From Nilaparvata lugens (Eukaryota; Arthropoda; Insecta; Hemiptera; Delphacidae), in the NCBI RefSeq assembly GCF_014356525.2, contig NC_052506.1:12163783-12227782 (forward strand): DNA of 64,000 nt, given 5' to 3'. Made by a program: the position numbers and the translations under genes. A model generated the notes under the pieces. That model was not told where the DNA came from. It saw only the letters and a list, made by a program, of their open reading frames with translations, and searched no databases. Positions 1 through 11,679 of this stretch are shown here, piece after piece (position 1 is the first letter of the stretch; every line of letters begins with the position of its first letter).

Positions 1-376
1 CGGGTAGTATTATAGTCAACTGTCTACTAACGTTGATGGAAAGATACATTTTCAAGATGTTCGATGTTTTTGAACGGGTAGTATTATAGTCCACTAGACA
101 GCTGATTTATGATGAATAATTCTATAGTATGATTTTTACTCTAATATTGGCGAATGAAGGAGGCTCCTTTTTCCTTTTATATTATCCTTGAAATGCAAAA
201 TTTCCAAAAACCTTGTATATACGTAGACGCGCAATTTAAAAAGGAACATACCTGTCAAATTTCATGAAAATCTATTACCGCGTTTCGCCGTAAATGCGCA
301 ACATATAAACATTTGAACATTAAGAGAAATGCCAAACCGTCGACTTGAATCTTAGACCTCACTTCGCTCGGTCAAA
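1..376 (-). repeat. Dispersed Helitron-like repeat family B, cut by window edge
   Basis: The sequence matches other copies at 17796-18365, 34476-34881 and 40507-41440. Read on the minus strand, the family begins TTGACCGAGCGAAGTGAGG and ends in CTAG followed by T. This copy lacks that CTAG end because it runs out of the window. No coding capacity is seen. Helitron-like status is inferred from the CTAG/T end. Confidence 0.6.
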
Positions 377-939
377 AATGAGTTTATAGTTTACATTGAG
401 GCCTAATCGAAATTGAATAAATTGAATCTCTGATCAGATCAGAGATTGCCTAGGTCCTAGGACAACAGTAATCTAGCAGGTAAATCTGTGGCAGCAAATT
501 TTACCATCTGCGAACTCCATTAAGCAATGTTGATGCTATTTCTTTCTGATCCAAGTAATAAGTAAGCCTATGCTTAGTGGATCATCGAACACTTGTTCAA
601 ACGTAAATTTTTAATAAAGTGAAAACACATTCAAAAGTGCAATAGTGTATTCGTCTTTGTTTTATAGATCAAAGAATAATTGAAGAATCAATAATGAATT
701 GTAACGATTAGAGTAGCAAGCACAGACAAGAACAAGCACAGTCGCTTTCAGTAACGATGCGTGTTTGAAATAACATTATTCAGAACACAATGCTCAGTTT
801 TTTCTTAATTCGTTCGCTTAATGAAGTTGTGTTGTATGGGAAAGATAAAATTGAGTCTTAAATCCTTGAAAATTGAAGATGAGATAATGAATTGTTCATG
901 ATGTTTCACAGTGAAAAGTTATATATAAATATATAATAT

Positions 940-981
<42 letters not shown>

Positions 982-1169
982 TAGGCCTACTATAAAAGAT
1001 TTCAAAATAATTAGGAAACGTAGTAATTATTGAAATCTAGATTTGAAGTATATGTAGATTCAAGACTAAAAAGTGATTTTTCACTTTTATAGTAAAGTAA
1101 TGAAATACTATGTCAACTTTGATAAGAGTCAAGATGTGTGGGTTCTCTGTTCATAGCCTTGCGCACACC
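377..1169. other. AT-rich intergenic stretch with an AT dinucleotide tract
   Basis: No gene or repeat with recognisable ends was found. The only clear structure is a nearly pure (AT)n tract at about 920-982. Confidence 0.6.
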
Positions 1170-1408
1170 ACTGCGATTTCCATGACGGCGCCGGGAGCGG
1201 GAGAATTTTTAAGCCGTGATTACAGTAGAACTCTAATTATCCGAACTCCGACTATCCGAATCGCCGATTATCCGAATAAATTTCAGAAAAAAATTTGTCC
1301 AAAAAAAGTCCAAGTGCGCTATAATTCTTCCCCCTGCGATGCCAGTGTTTGCGTGTTCGCTTACTATTGTCCTTCCCTTGTACATAAGTACATTTTATTT
1401 ATATTTAA

Positions 1409-3914
1409 CCCTGCAACAGTCGCGCGGGCTACAGTTGTAGCCCAGCCATTTTGTTTTTCGCACATCGCCGCGAGGTTTTGGAGGGGATAGTTGAAAGTCA
1501 CAGTTTCACCTTCAAGTTACAACTTTATACGCCTGCTCAGTGTGCGTTTGCACTGCATCGAGAGATATTGTTCGTGTATTGTGCGTTTAAAGTTGCCTGG
1601 TCTACAAGTGTAGCCCGCGCGACTATTGGTGTAATGAGTGACTCAAAGCGAATTTGTTTAGATAGTGATGCTATATTGGAAGCCTTGAATACAATTGACA
1701 GTGACAATGAGATAGATTTGTTTGAAAATGACAGTGATGATGGGGAAGGTGATTTATTGACAGAAGAAGTTCATTTTGATGACGAAGAAGAACTTAATTC
1801 CAACTTAGATGCTTCTGATCCTGTGAACGAGCTTGAAATTGATGAAGATGATGATACGCCGTTAGGTGATTTTTATTTTGCCACGGGGAAAAATAAAAAT
1901 ATTATTAAATGGAGAAAATCTCCTTCACAGCCCGCAAATGTTCGTACACGAGCTAGTAATATTGTTGTACGACTCCCTGGAACTAAAGGTGCAGCTCAGA
2001 CTGCCAGATCTGAGCGTGACTGTTTCGATTTGTTTTTTGATGACAAAGTTGTTCAAGTGATTGTGAGTAGTACAAATATTTACATCGCCTAACTCAGACA
2101 GAAATTTCACGTGAACGAGATGCAAAAGATACAGATGCAACGGAAGTTCGAGCTCTTTTTGGAGTTTTACTTCTAACTGGATGTTTGGGTGCTAACAGAA
2201 AAAACTCAATTGGAATTTGGGACAACTCTCGCGGTAGTGGCATCGAAAGTTGTTATTTATCAATGAGTCAAAGGCGCTTCCACTTTCTACTAAGATGTCT
2301 AAGATTTGATGACATCCGCGATCGTGATCAGAGAAAAGAAATTGACCGTTTAGCTGCAATCAGAGAACTATTTGAACTTGTCATAAACAATTTCCAGAGG
2401 TATTACACACCTAGTGAATACACCACAGTCGATGAACAATTAGTAAAGTTTCGTGGAAGATGTCCATTCAAAATGTACATACCAAGCAAGCCGGGTAAAT
2501 ATGGCATAAAAATCTTCTCACTTGTCTGTGCCAAAACCATGTATACAGTGAATTTGGAAATTTACCCTGGTAAGCAGCCGGAGGGACCCTACAAACTTTC
2601 TCCATCAGCTGATGACGTAACAATAAGAATTTGTGAACCTATTGTAGGCACAAACCGTAATGTGACAACAGATAATTGGTTCACATCAATTCAACTTGCC
2701 GAAACGTTTTTTTGTGAGAAGAAGTTGACATTGGTTGGAACAATTAGGGCCAATCGACTAGGTGTTCCTGATGACTTCAAGCCAAACAAGAACCGTGAAG
2801 TACATTCATCCATCTTTGCTCATCACAAAGAAAAGACCATAGTCTCATATTGCACAAGAAAAACAAAGTTGTAGTTTTAGTTAGTACCATGCATCATGAC
2901 CAGAACATTGATCCTGATAGTGGTGATTTGCATAAACCGGAGATTGTATCATTCTACAATAAAACTAAAGTAGGTGTGGACTCAGTGGATCAAATGTGTG
3001 CAAAATACGACTGTTCAAGAAATACCAAACGCTGGCCCATGGTAATTTTTTTCGATTTGATAAACATAGCTGGAATCAATGCTTCTCGTGTTTTCTCTTT
3101 CAACAACAACCAGATTGTACGGCGAAGAATATTCATTGAGAAACTTGCATGGGACCTTATTGAACCTCAAATAAGGAAACGGCTGGATTCACCATCTCTT
3201 CCTAATGATCTAAAAGTGAGAGCACGCAAGCTTTTAGGTATAGAAGATCCTCGAAGGCCGCTACCAGCCCCAAGAGATAACAAGGTGGGTCGCTGCTACA
3301 TGTGTGCCCGAGCGCGAGACCGTTCTACTCGCAAGTGTTGCGACTTGTGTGGCCACAAAGTCTGCCCAGAACACTCATCGATTGTTTGCCACAGTTGCAT
3401 CAAACAGCAGTGAAATGCAAGAAGTAATTTAATGTATTCATGTTTAAAAAATAAATAAACTAAGGTAGTTTTTTATAAGTGTTTCAGGTGCTCTTTATGT
3501 GTTAGATTATACAATGTTTTAGTTTTTGCAAGTAATATGTACTTATATGTGATTTTTTTCTATATCTATATAATGCAGTATATTCACAAATAAATTTCCT
3601 ACACAATACAACGATTTAAAATTATTCATGCCTCAGGAAAAAAAAAGTTATGCGTGCTCAAAGTTTTGCAATATCTTGTTATTCAAAAAACTCAATTTGC
3701 TAGCTTTTCAAAATAATTTTTTTAAGTATAGTTAGAGCATGATGGTTGGAAAAATGTAACTTTATCATGATAACTAAGATATTGAAGAATGTAACTGTAC
3801 AAAAAGAAATTGAAAAAAATATATATATCAGTTAAAAAAAAAAAATTGCAGTGGTCTACACATGTAGCCCGCGCGACTATTGATGTTTCAACATACTGCG
3901 CGACTACCGCAGGG
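1409..3914 (+). mobile_element. piggyBac-like DNA transposon with TTAA target duplication
   Basis: The element is bounded by TTAA on both sides (1405-1408 and 3915-3918), the strict piggyBac target. Its ends are CCCTGCAACAGTCGCGC on the left and, inverted, CCCTGCGGTAGTCGCGC on the right. A subterminal inverted motif (TAGCCCGCGCGACT on the right) recurs near both ends. It encloses a transposase gene broken by two frameshifts and is inserted in the pogo-like MITE. Confidence 0.85.
1634..3413 (+). pseudogene. piggyBac transposase, two frameshifts
   Basis: The transposase would cut and paste the surrounding TTAA-flanked element. It reads from the ATG at 1634 through an acidic N-terminal region, then shifts frame near 2085-2091, where a TAA stop appears. 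It continues in a second frame to about 2865, shifts again in an A-rich run, and ends with TGA at 3411-3413. The DDE_Tnp_1_7 core is clear: DEQLVKFRGR, TTDNWFTS and GVDSVDQM hold the three expected catalytic Asp. The C-terminus is a Cys-rich zinc-binding domain (CYMC...CDLCGHKVC...CHSC). Two single-base indels in otherwise intact sequence suggest recent decay, or sequencing error in the A run. The start at 1634 is preferred because the N-terminal region there is typical. Confidence 0.85.
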
Positions 3915-4131
3915 TTAAAACATGTGAAAATATCATGTTTCTTTCATTTAATTCAATAGAAAAATAGTGCAATATCAAAACGTAGCTTTTTTTCTCTCCA
4001 ATGGCAATTTTTTTTAAACCTCCGATTATCCGAATATTTGATTATCCGAATGGGTCCCGGTCCCCATTTGTTCGGATAATTGGAGTTCTACTGTAAATGG
4101 TTAAAATCGTCGCCGTCATGCGATTCGCAGT

Positions 4132-4558
4132 CATGTACGCAAAGATATACGCAAAAGATGAGTCATGTACCTGATAAGCTATTCTAAATTCAGCCTGCAA
4201 CTTTGATGATTGATGTATATAGAGTGCATTACCTACCTAATACTCCAAAATGCGTTCATAGACATCATAGCAAAAGTTGATTCGTCAGCCTTAATTTTCC
4301 GTTTTTTCCGGCAATTGGAGTTGAAATGCCAGAGATTAATTTTGGGAAATAGAACTATCTACTATCTTGATGAGGAAATTGAGTCTAGAACACTATCGTT
4401 GAAAAGAACAATATATGTAAATTAATAACGATTTTTAAGCAATAATTTCAGAGAAATCGAAGTTTTATCCATACATTTATTATGAAAGAAGTAATAATAA
4501 AATGAAGGAATTACTGGATGTTTTAAACTCATGTTATTTTCCAAGTTCAAGATATTTA
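4132..4558. other. No feature seen
   Basis: AT-rich sequence between the nested elements and the TTA microsatellite. A 71-codon open frame at 4210-4425 has no recognisable motif and is not called. Confidence 0.5.
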
Positions 4559-4561
4559 TTG

Positions 4562-4659
<98 letters not shown>

Positions 4660-4900
4660 TATTATTATTATTATTATTATATTATTATTATTATTAAACG
4701 GAAATCCAAATTAAATGCTGCAATTCACCCCGAAGACTTCTGCTACTGCAAATATTGACAACAGGGTAAACAGTTAGATTGAAATTCGCGATATGAGGTA
4801 CTATTCAAAAATAATTTTTCAACCCGGGAATCGAACCCAGTACCTCCTAATTGCCGGTCAGGAATGCTTACCCTTACACCAAACTGACAATCTCTGGATA
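4559..4900 (-). mobile_element. tRNA-derived SINE with a long TTA/TAA tail
   Basis: Read on the minus strand, the head at about 4900-4822 resembles a tRNA: an A-box-like TGGTGTAAGGGTAAGC followed by a B-box-like GGTTCGATTCC. The body continues to about 4700 and ends in a (TAA)n tract, seen on + as (TTA)n at 4559-4694. The tract has probably expanded from the SINE tail. It is not a tRNA gene, because the arms do not fold into a full cloverleaf and a unique body follows. Confidence 0.6.
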
Positions 4901-5709
4901 GCAGCGCTCATTTTATACAAAGCCAAAGTAGCCAGCCAGTCTACAGATGGATCTTCCATCTGTATTCAAGATATTTAATTAAATATCTTCAAGTCTATGG
5001 ATGCAATGGAAACGAGAGAAAACAAATGAGAACCGAATTTCTTATATTCTTGGGATCTATTATCTATTCACTTCTTTAGTATAGGTAGACTAGGCACTTA
5101 TAATGGAATTGTAATATAGCATAACTTTTGGACTGTATTAATCGCAGTAAGTAATTGAAAATAATAAGTACTGTTTAGTGATGCAGCTTATTCACTGAGA
5201 AGTCAATAAGATGAAAACCACTTCCTGATAGTTAACGTCGTATGTAGATTTATTGGAAAAGTGTGGAAAGCTGCTTATTTTTGAAGCTGTAATAGGTTGC
5301 AGGTATTATCGGCTCTCACAGGTTATTTAGAATCGTGTCTTATCTCCACTGTTCCATTTACATTCACGCTCTTCTTTTTCTGAACACTTTCATCTTTTTC
5401 TCATTGTTTCCATTATTATGCTAAATTAATATTCAAAGCCCATGAGACTCTCTAAGGTTAAAAATAAACATACCGTCATAGATAATACAAAATCATATTT
5501 TTTAACACATTGAAAGTTTTCTGTTTGTATTACGTTCAGTTCAGTTGCACATAAATGAGAATGACAATATAATAAACGTTTAGAAGATATTCATAGATGA
5601 GACCAATATCATGCAGAGCAAAAATGTATTTGACTATTTGAGAGTTATCACACAGACTGTCAGACTGACAGACTTTATGCGCCGACTTATGATTTCAGCT
5701 GAGTAATAC
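4901..5709. other. No gene; short palindrome at 4971-4992
   Basis: AT-rich sequence. The only structure noted is a 22-bp near-perfect palindrome around TTTAATTAAA at about 4971-4992. Confidence 0.4.
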
Positions 5710-5988
5710 CATGGAGAAACAATAGCTTAATATCCCATGGTATAGGGCGTTTATGTCGCAACTTTTACTGTTATCTCAAGCCGATTACTGTCGATTATTG
5801 TCGTTTTTTACTGTTTTGACCGGGTAAGAGTGTATGTAAGGCACAATATGAGAGACCACCAGCGTCACATAGCTTCACAGGAAAGAACTACGTGGACTAT
5901 CAGCTTGAGATAACAGTAAAAGTTGCGACTACGCAATCTACTTACGCTATCTACTTACGATATCTACTTACGCTATTGTTTCTCTATG
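5710..5988. mobile_element. CATAGAG MITE, copy 1
   Basis: A 279-bp element with ~80-bp terminal inverted repeats (CATGGAGAAACAATAGC / GCTATTGTTTCTCTATG). It is flanked by identical 7-bp duplications GTAATAC (5703-5709 and 5989-5995). Four more copies lie in the window at 7140, 35097, 48855 and 63055. No coding capacity. The superfamily is not assigned. Confidence 0.8.
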
Positions 5989-5995
5989 GTAATAC

Positions 5996-7139
5996 ACAAC
6001 ATTTATAAGTTCTCGCTTCCGTTAACGTCTACCTGCCTGTCTATTGTCGACCTGTCTTCTGTAACATACGCGTAATAATACTACTGATAGCAGTTGCTAT
6101 TACGTTGATAAATTTACTGTGAAATTTTTTTTGTTCAAAGAGTTAAATTTGTGAGTAGAAGCTACTATTAGTGGTCACTAACACTACTTGATTATTCAAT
6201 GTAGGTTCTCATTTATTAGTATCTTAAAATCTTGAGATCATTGAAACGGTTTGAGATATCGATGTGCGGGTATCGTCATTAATTTTCTTTTGAAATTGTG
6301 TATCGAAATCATGTATCACATGACCACGTTCCCTTTTGAAAAAATTAACATGGATTCAAAATGAAGTTGGATTCATATGACGAATCCCAGATGGCGGAAA
6401 AAAGTTTTGAAGCGACAGAAAGTAGTTTTTCCAATTGGAATAGGATCCCCATGGAACCTACTGTCATAATATGACAGTATCATACTTATAGAAGAGATTT
6501 TAGCTATTTCCATAATATTCCTCACCAACTCTGTATAATTACAAGTTTCGGATTTCAGAGATCAATACAACAGTTCTTGAGCGAGTTCTTCAACCAAGGG
6601 GGTCGCTATTTTAAATTGTCTACATTCACTCTCTCATATTCTCTGTCACATTCTGCTCCCTTTCTCACTCTCTGTCATTCATTTTTCCTCTTATAGTAAG
6701 AGGTAAAATCAACCTAATCTCTTGCTTTGCTAGTTGAAATGTTTTGATCCGTCTCACTTATCACAAGAATAATAATAGGTGCCCTGACTCTCTCATAAAG
6801 GCTGCTCAAAACTCATGAAATAATACTGGCAATGATAGCATTGTTCTTTCAATCAGTGTAAAGCTTTATTGTGTATTCTACTTGTTTTGAAAGCGGGTGT
6901 TGATTCCACCAATCCCCGTTCGATATGTTTTATGGGCTATGGTAGCTCGCTGAGTTGAAGGTTGGCTTGGCTCAGTACAGAGCGATAACAGTGTAAAATC
7001 AAAAGTTTCTCATCCCTATTCTAAAAAGATTCAACACACAGACTTTACCGTACAATTTATTGGTGAAAATCTATTTAGAAGATGCCTACATCCAAATGAG
7101 AACATCCAGTTGAATAAAGTTAACTTGATTGAATACTGT
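5996..7139. other. No feature seen
   Basis: AT-rich intergenic sequence without a convincing gene or repeat boundary. Confidence 0.4.
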
Positions 7140-7420
7140 CATAGAGAAACAATAGCGTAAGTAGATATCCTATGGTATAGGGCGTTTATGTCGCAGCTTT
7201 TACTGTTAACTCATTCCGATTATTGTCGATAACTGTCTGTCTTGTTGATTTTTACTTTTTTTGGGGTGAGAGTGTATGAACGGCACAATATGAGAGACTA
7301 CCAGCGTCACACAGCTTCAAGGAAAAGAGCTACGTGGACTAGGTATTGGCTTGAGTTAACATTGAAAATTACGACATAAACGTCCTATACCATGGGATAT
7401 CTACTTATGCTATTGTTTCT
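7140..7420. mobile_element. CATAGAG MITE, copy 2, right end lost
   Basis: The left end CATAGAGAAACAATAGCG and both arms are present. The right terminus stops at TATTGTTTCT, where a Helitron-like element (7426) starts, so the last bases and the right TSD are missing. This orders the two events: the MITE came first. Confidence 0.65.
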
Positions 7421-7425
7421 ATATA

Positions 7426-8004
7426 TCTATATAATTATATAAAAGCGAAATGGCACTCACTCACTCACTGACTGACTGACTGACTCACTCACTCACTCGC
7501 CGAGCTAAAAATCTACCGGACCAAAAACGTTCAAATTTGGCAGGTATGTTCAGTTGGCCCTTTAGAGGCGCACTAAGAAATCTTTTGACAATATTTTAAC
7601 TCTAAGGGTGGTTTTTAAGGGTTTAAAGTTCGTCTTTTAGCATGTATATTCTTCTTATTCCAATCTCTTAATTATAATTGAAAAATGTCCATACCATAAT
7701 TATGTTCATATAGAACTATAATCTAGAGAGAGTACCTCTTCGAAGCAGTTGTTAACTGGTAACTAAATTAATAATTTTGTCAGGTTGGCATAAAGTTGAG
7801 TTGACTTTGTTAGGTTGGCACCAAGTTGAAGATTGAAATGCATTTATCGCGGAAAAATTTATTGGGCACTGCTACTTCAATCAAAGCTATTCCTGGGAAT
7901 ATTATATCGCCTGATATGGCGAGCGAAGCGAGCCCGCTGATCTTATTTTTTACGGGGTTACCTGGCTAGACGGATATGGCGAGCGAAGCGAGCCTGACGG
8001 TTAG
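7426..8004 (+). mobile_element. Non-autonomous Helitron-like element, family C, copy 1
   Basis: The element starts with TC after an A (TCTATATAATTATATAAAAG). It ends with TTAG (CTAG in the other copies) before a T. This fits Helitron insertion between A and T with TC...CTRR ends. A CACTCACTCACT/GACTGACT tract follows the 5' end. A hairpin-prone GGCGAGCGAAGCGAGCC lies just before the 3' end and is duplicated at about 7917-7943. Related copies lie at 15589-16381 and 43306-43882. No Rep/helicase coding sequence. Confidence 0.55.
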
Positions 8005-9129
8005 TGATACTATATAGGTATTGTACTGTATTTCTTCCTGCCTGGAGAAAGACATCACCGTATTTCCCTTGTGCAAGAATAATAATATCACTAAGCCAAA
8101 TCTTGTCTTGCAAGGTCGAGAAAAGTAGCTAAATATTTTGCAGCGAAGGTACTTATTGAATTATGCAGAATTTTTCTTGAAATTGAATAACATCCAAGAC
8201 TCATTGATAAAATAATCTCAAATGTTTATGTGTTTCAAATCAAGATACTGAACCAATTCTTTAAAAAGTTTTGAAGCTGTTCAATGAATTCCCCATTAAA
8301 AGCAGAGCGAGGTCTATACAATATTATTGTGTATGACAGCGGCGTTGAAATGAATTTATTGCTATAGATATTGATTTTTACGAAAGACACGTTTGAAAAA
8401 AGAAAAGCGGCAGATTTTCACGCTACAGTCCACGTGACCGGGATTCGTTCCTTTGAATTATTTTGTTTTCCAACGTTTGCTTACATTCCATTGAGCAGAA
8501 GATTCCATTTTCCACTTTGAGTTTGTTGCGCTGTGTCTGGAAATATGTTTTTCCGATATTATTCCATTCATTCCGTTACTAATAAAGTGTTTGAATCTCT
8601 TATCATTTGTGCAATCATGCCAAGAACCCGCAGTAAAAGAGAAAATAACAAAGTTACGAGCAATTTTCTCTCGATCATCGAAAATAACCCTCGTTTTCTC
8701 ACTAACGTATTTCTAAACAAGTTCTATGAATGAAAAAATCTGGTGTGGCGCACTCACACAATTTCCCTTGCCGTTAATTGATCAACTGACGCTAGTATTC
8801 ACGCGCATCTCAAGTCTACTATTCAAAGATCTGAGCCAGCTGGTGACAGGACAATAACGCTGCAGACACACGAAGTCTGCTATCTCTTAATAGTGGATGA
8901 TTTAATAGAATCAACAGTTGCCAACAGTTTGCAATATTGAATAATCTTATTTTCTCGGACTTGTAATTGAAATAATAACATTTTCTCAAATTTTGAGCTT
9001 ATTTTCAATTTTAGGTGAAAATGTTACAAAACATTAATTGCAGGGATTTTTATGCTCAATCCTTTCCACCTGAAATTCATTATTCAAATTGTATCTGAAG
9101 CCTGATAATTGGGAATCTAAAATCAAACT
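8005..9129. other. No gene recognised
   Basis: AT-rich sequence. A 66-codon open frame at 8533-8733 shows no family motif. No repeat ends were established. Confidence 0.4.
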
Positions 9130-9742
9130 TTGCATAGATGGGGCAGAGCTCCTGAAATTTTCTACACATATGGGAATTGTGGCAGTTGATAGAGCTTATC
9201 AATAACTTTTTTAGATATAAATCTGATCAAAATCGTTGGAGCCGTTTTTGAGAAAAACCCTGTTTTTGACAACATTTTCGCCATTTTAGCCGCCGCCATC
9301 TTGAATTGCATTTGATCGAAATTGTTCGTGTCGGATCCTTATAGTGTATAAGCACCTTAAGTTTCAAATTTCAAGTCATTCCGTTAATTGGGAGATGAGA
9401 TATCGTGTACACAGACGCACATACACTCATACACACACACACACACACACACCACACACACACACACACCACACACACACACAACCACACACACACACAC
9501 ACACACAACACACACACACCACACACACCACACACACACACACACCACACACACACCACACACCACACACACACACCACACACACACACCACACACCACA
9601 CACACACACACACACACACCACACCACACACACACACACACACACACACCACACACACACACACACACACCACACACACAACACCACACACACACACACA
9701 CACCACACACACACCACACCACACACACACACACACACACAC

Positions 9743-9787
<45 letters not shown>

Positions 9788-9918
9788 CAATACCCAAAAA
9801 CCACTTTTTTGGACTCAGGGGACCTTGAAACGTATAGAAATTTAGAAATTGGGGTACCTTAATTTTTTCGGAAAGCAATACTTTCCTTACCTATGGTAAT
9901 AGGGCAAGGAAAGTAAAA
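9130..9918. repeat. Dispersed repeat enclosing a compound CA microsatellite
   Basis: The interval 9428-9784 is an almost pure (CA)n tract interrupted by CC steps, giving CACACACC-type higher-order units. The flanks resemble transposon-derived insect repeats: a phrase like CAAAATCGTTGGAGCCG at about 9228, and a GGCAAGGAAAGTA end near 9915. The microsatellite therefore seems to sit inside an element. The element boundaries are approximate. Long open frames through the CA tract on both strands are meaningless. Confidence 0.55.
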
Positions 9919-10624
9919 ATAAGACAGTAATTGAGTTATACATATTCTCATCTTCCTTATAAATAGTAGGCCTATGCTTTTGTGGATGGAATTTATCACA
10001 ATTTTCAGTAGAGCAACTTTTATCATTTCTCAGCTGACTTCAATAATAATTGATAATTCAATTCACGTACCAAAGTCGGAATAGAATGAAGATAGCATGG
10101 AAGAGTGATCATGACTTGGCCATCCCTAGAAACTTGGGATGATTGATACAATGTGAACAGAGCCTTTCTTCAAAATATAGTCCATCATCAATCTTGATCG
10201 TCTGAAGGGCCTTGATAGAATCTGACATATATCCTACTACTGCTGCTGGAGTAATTGGATCAAATGAATAATACAGTAGCTGCTACCAAATATGTAACTC
10301 AGGCTTAGTTTCCAGTGGGCAGCTTACTCAATCAGAATCACATTATATACATTTACACATTATTCATCATACGTTTTGTATGTTATTGTTACAATCTTGA
10401 GTGGTTATTAATAGTCGTTGAATCAAGCAACAATGCAATGAGATGTTCCATATTTATAACCACTGAATAATTGAAATTATGATCGAACCATATTAGAATG
10501 AATTTTATTTCAAACAAAACAAATGCTTCTCATATACTTTATATGAGTCATGTCTACAACTACCATAATTCAGGATATTCAATATCGTACCTACCAACAG
10601 TACCTACTGTTTTCGACCTAGTTC
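9919..10624. other. No feature seen
   Basis: AT-rich intergenic sequence with no recognised gene or repeat. Confidence 0.4.
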
Positions 10625-10990
10625 TATAGTAAGATCCACGTTATAATGGCAGTGGAGAAAGTTAGGAGAAAAACGTTGCCGATCCTCTGCCTTTTCAATG
10701 CTTTTTAAAGACGATAGCTGATACAGGTTTATTGATGTAATATTAAATGTTCTTTCTCGTTTAAAATAATCAACTATATTTTATTAAGCAAGAAATTATA
10801 TTTTTCAATAATCTCATAATAAATTTTCATAATTAGGATGAAATGTTTTGTTAATTAATTAATAATTCTACATTGTTAAAAGACGATCTGACAGCAGAGC
10901 AAAGCGAGAAAGAGATAGCGCTATCCACTTTGTTGAATGATAGACAATGATTGACAAACACTGCCATTATAACGTGGACCTCACTCTAGT
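10625..10990. mobile_element. MITE with CCACGTTATAATGGCAGTG inverted ends
   Basis: GATCCACGTTATAATGGCAG near 10633 is mirrored by CTGCCATTATAACGTGGAC at about 10961-10979, giving ~30-bp inverted ends around a ~365-bp non-coding interior. A degenerate relative of the interior is visible near 46840-47050. TSD and superfamily were not resolved. Confidence 0.55.
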
Positions 10991-11425
10991 AGATAGCCTA
11001 AAATACTGTAGGGCCTATACAGTATTTTTAAAACTGTAACACATTATTATAATTGCATTAAGGACAAATTAATTGACTGATGTACCGTGTATCATTCTAT
11101 AAAAATATTTTTCCTTCTGCTGTCAGTTAAAATGATACATTCTAACAAACATGAAAATTTCAATTTTTGAATAATTCATCATCAATGTTTTTGGATACAT
11201 TTCGCCTCATATCCCTCCATTATGCAAATACGAGTCTATTACTGGTTATAGGGCTTATACATGTAGGTTATGTATTATGTAGTTATTTATGTAGGCATCA
11301 TACTGAACAAATCATCATTACGAAACGAAAGCAGAAAAAGGTGTTTGGGTTGACCGATGTTTTCTTATCTTGTAATGTAATGTGTTAAGTATTAGAGATA
11401 CTATTGATTCATCAATTCAGAGTTA
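10991..11425. other. No feature seen
   Basis: AT-rich sequence. A 73-codon open frame at 11167-11388 has no recognisable features. Confidence 0.4.
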
Positions 11426-11679
11426 AATATCCGGGCACCGAGCTTCGCTCGTTATTTTTATTTATTGATAACCAGAACACAATTCTCTAAAATGATCGTG
11501 TTTATATTTCACAGCTGGCTATACGTCATCTTATGAATTTCGGGGATGCGATATTTTGATTTTTCACATACTCACTTTTTTACTATCCACAGCTGTTTCA
11601 GCCAAGGATGAATTATCCTTTTAATGTCGATCAGCGAGTTTTCTCAAGGATGAGACCTAGTGCAATCAAATCTTTATAT

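Larger units (their letters stand above)
1223..4093. mobile_element. pogo/Tigger-like MITE split by a piggyBac insertion
   Basis: The termini CAGTAGAACTC and GAGTTCTACTG are inverted repeats of each other and are flanked by TA on both sides (1221-1222, 4094-4095), the target duplication of Tc1/mariner and pogo elements. TTATCCGAA motifs repeat just inside both ends. Without the piggyBac insert the element is only about 360 bp and non-coding, so it is a MITE. Assignment to pogo/Tigger rests on resemblance of the TIR and the TA site. Confidence 0.65.
1170..4131. repeat. Outermost imperfect inverted repeat of a triple nest
   Basis: The left arm near 1170-1210 carries CATGACGGCG. The right arm near 4100-4131 carries its complement CGCCGTCATG, with further matches (ACTGCGA/TCGCAGT). 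A pogo-like element and then a piggyBac element sit inside, so this would be the oldest shell. The arms are short and degenerate, so its status as an element is inferred. Confidence 0.35.

Noticed and set aside
4502..4758. Leu/Ile/Tyr-run open frames of 70-75 codons
   Set aside because: Products of the (TTA)n microsatellite.
9344..9878. Several open frames of 125-172 codons on both strands (His/Thr- or Cys/Val-rich)
   Set aside because: They are translations of the CA microsatellite in every frame.
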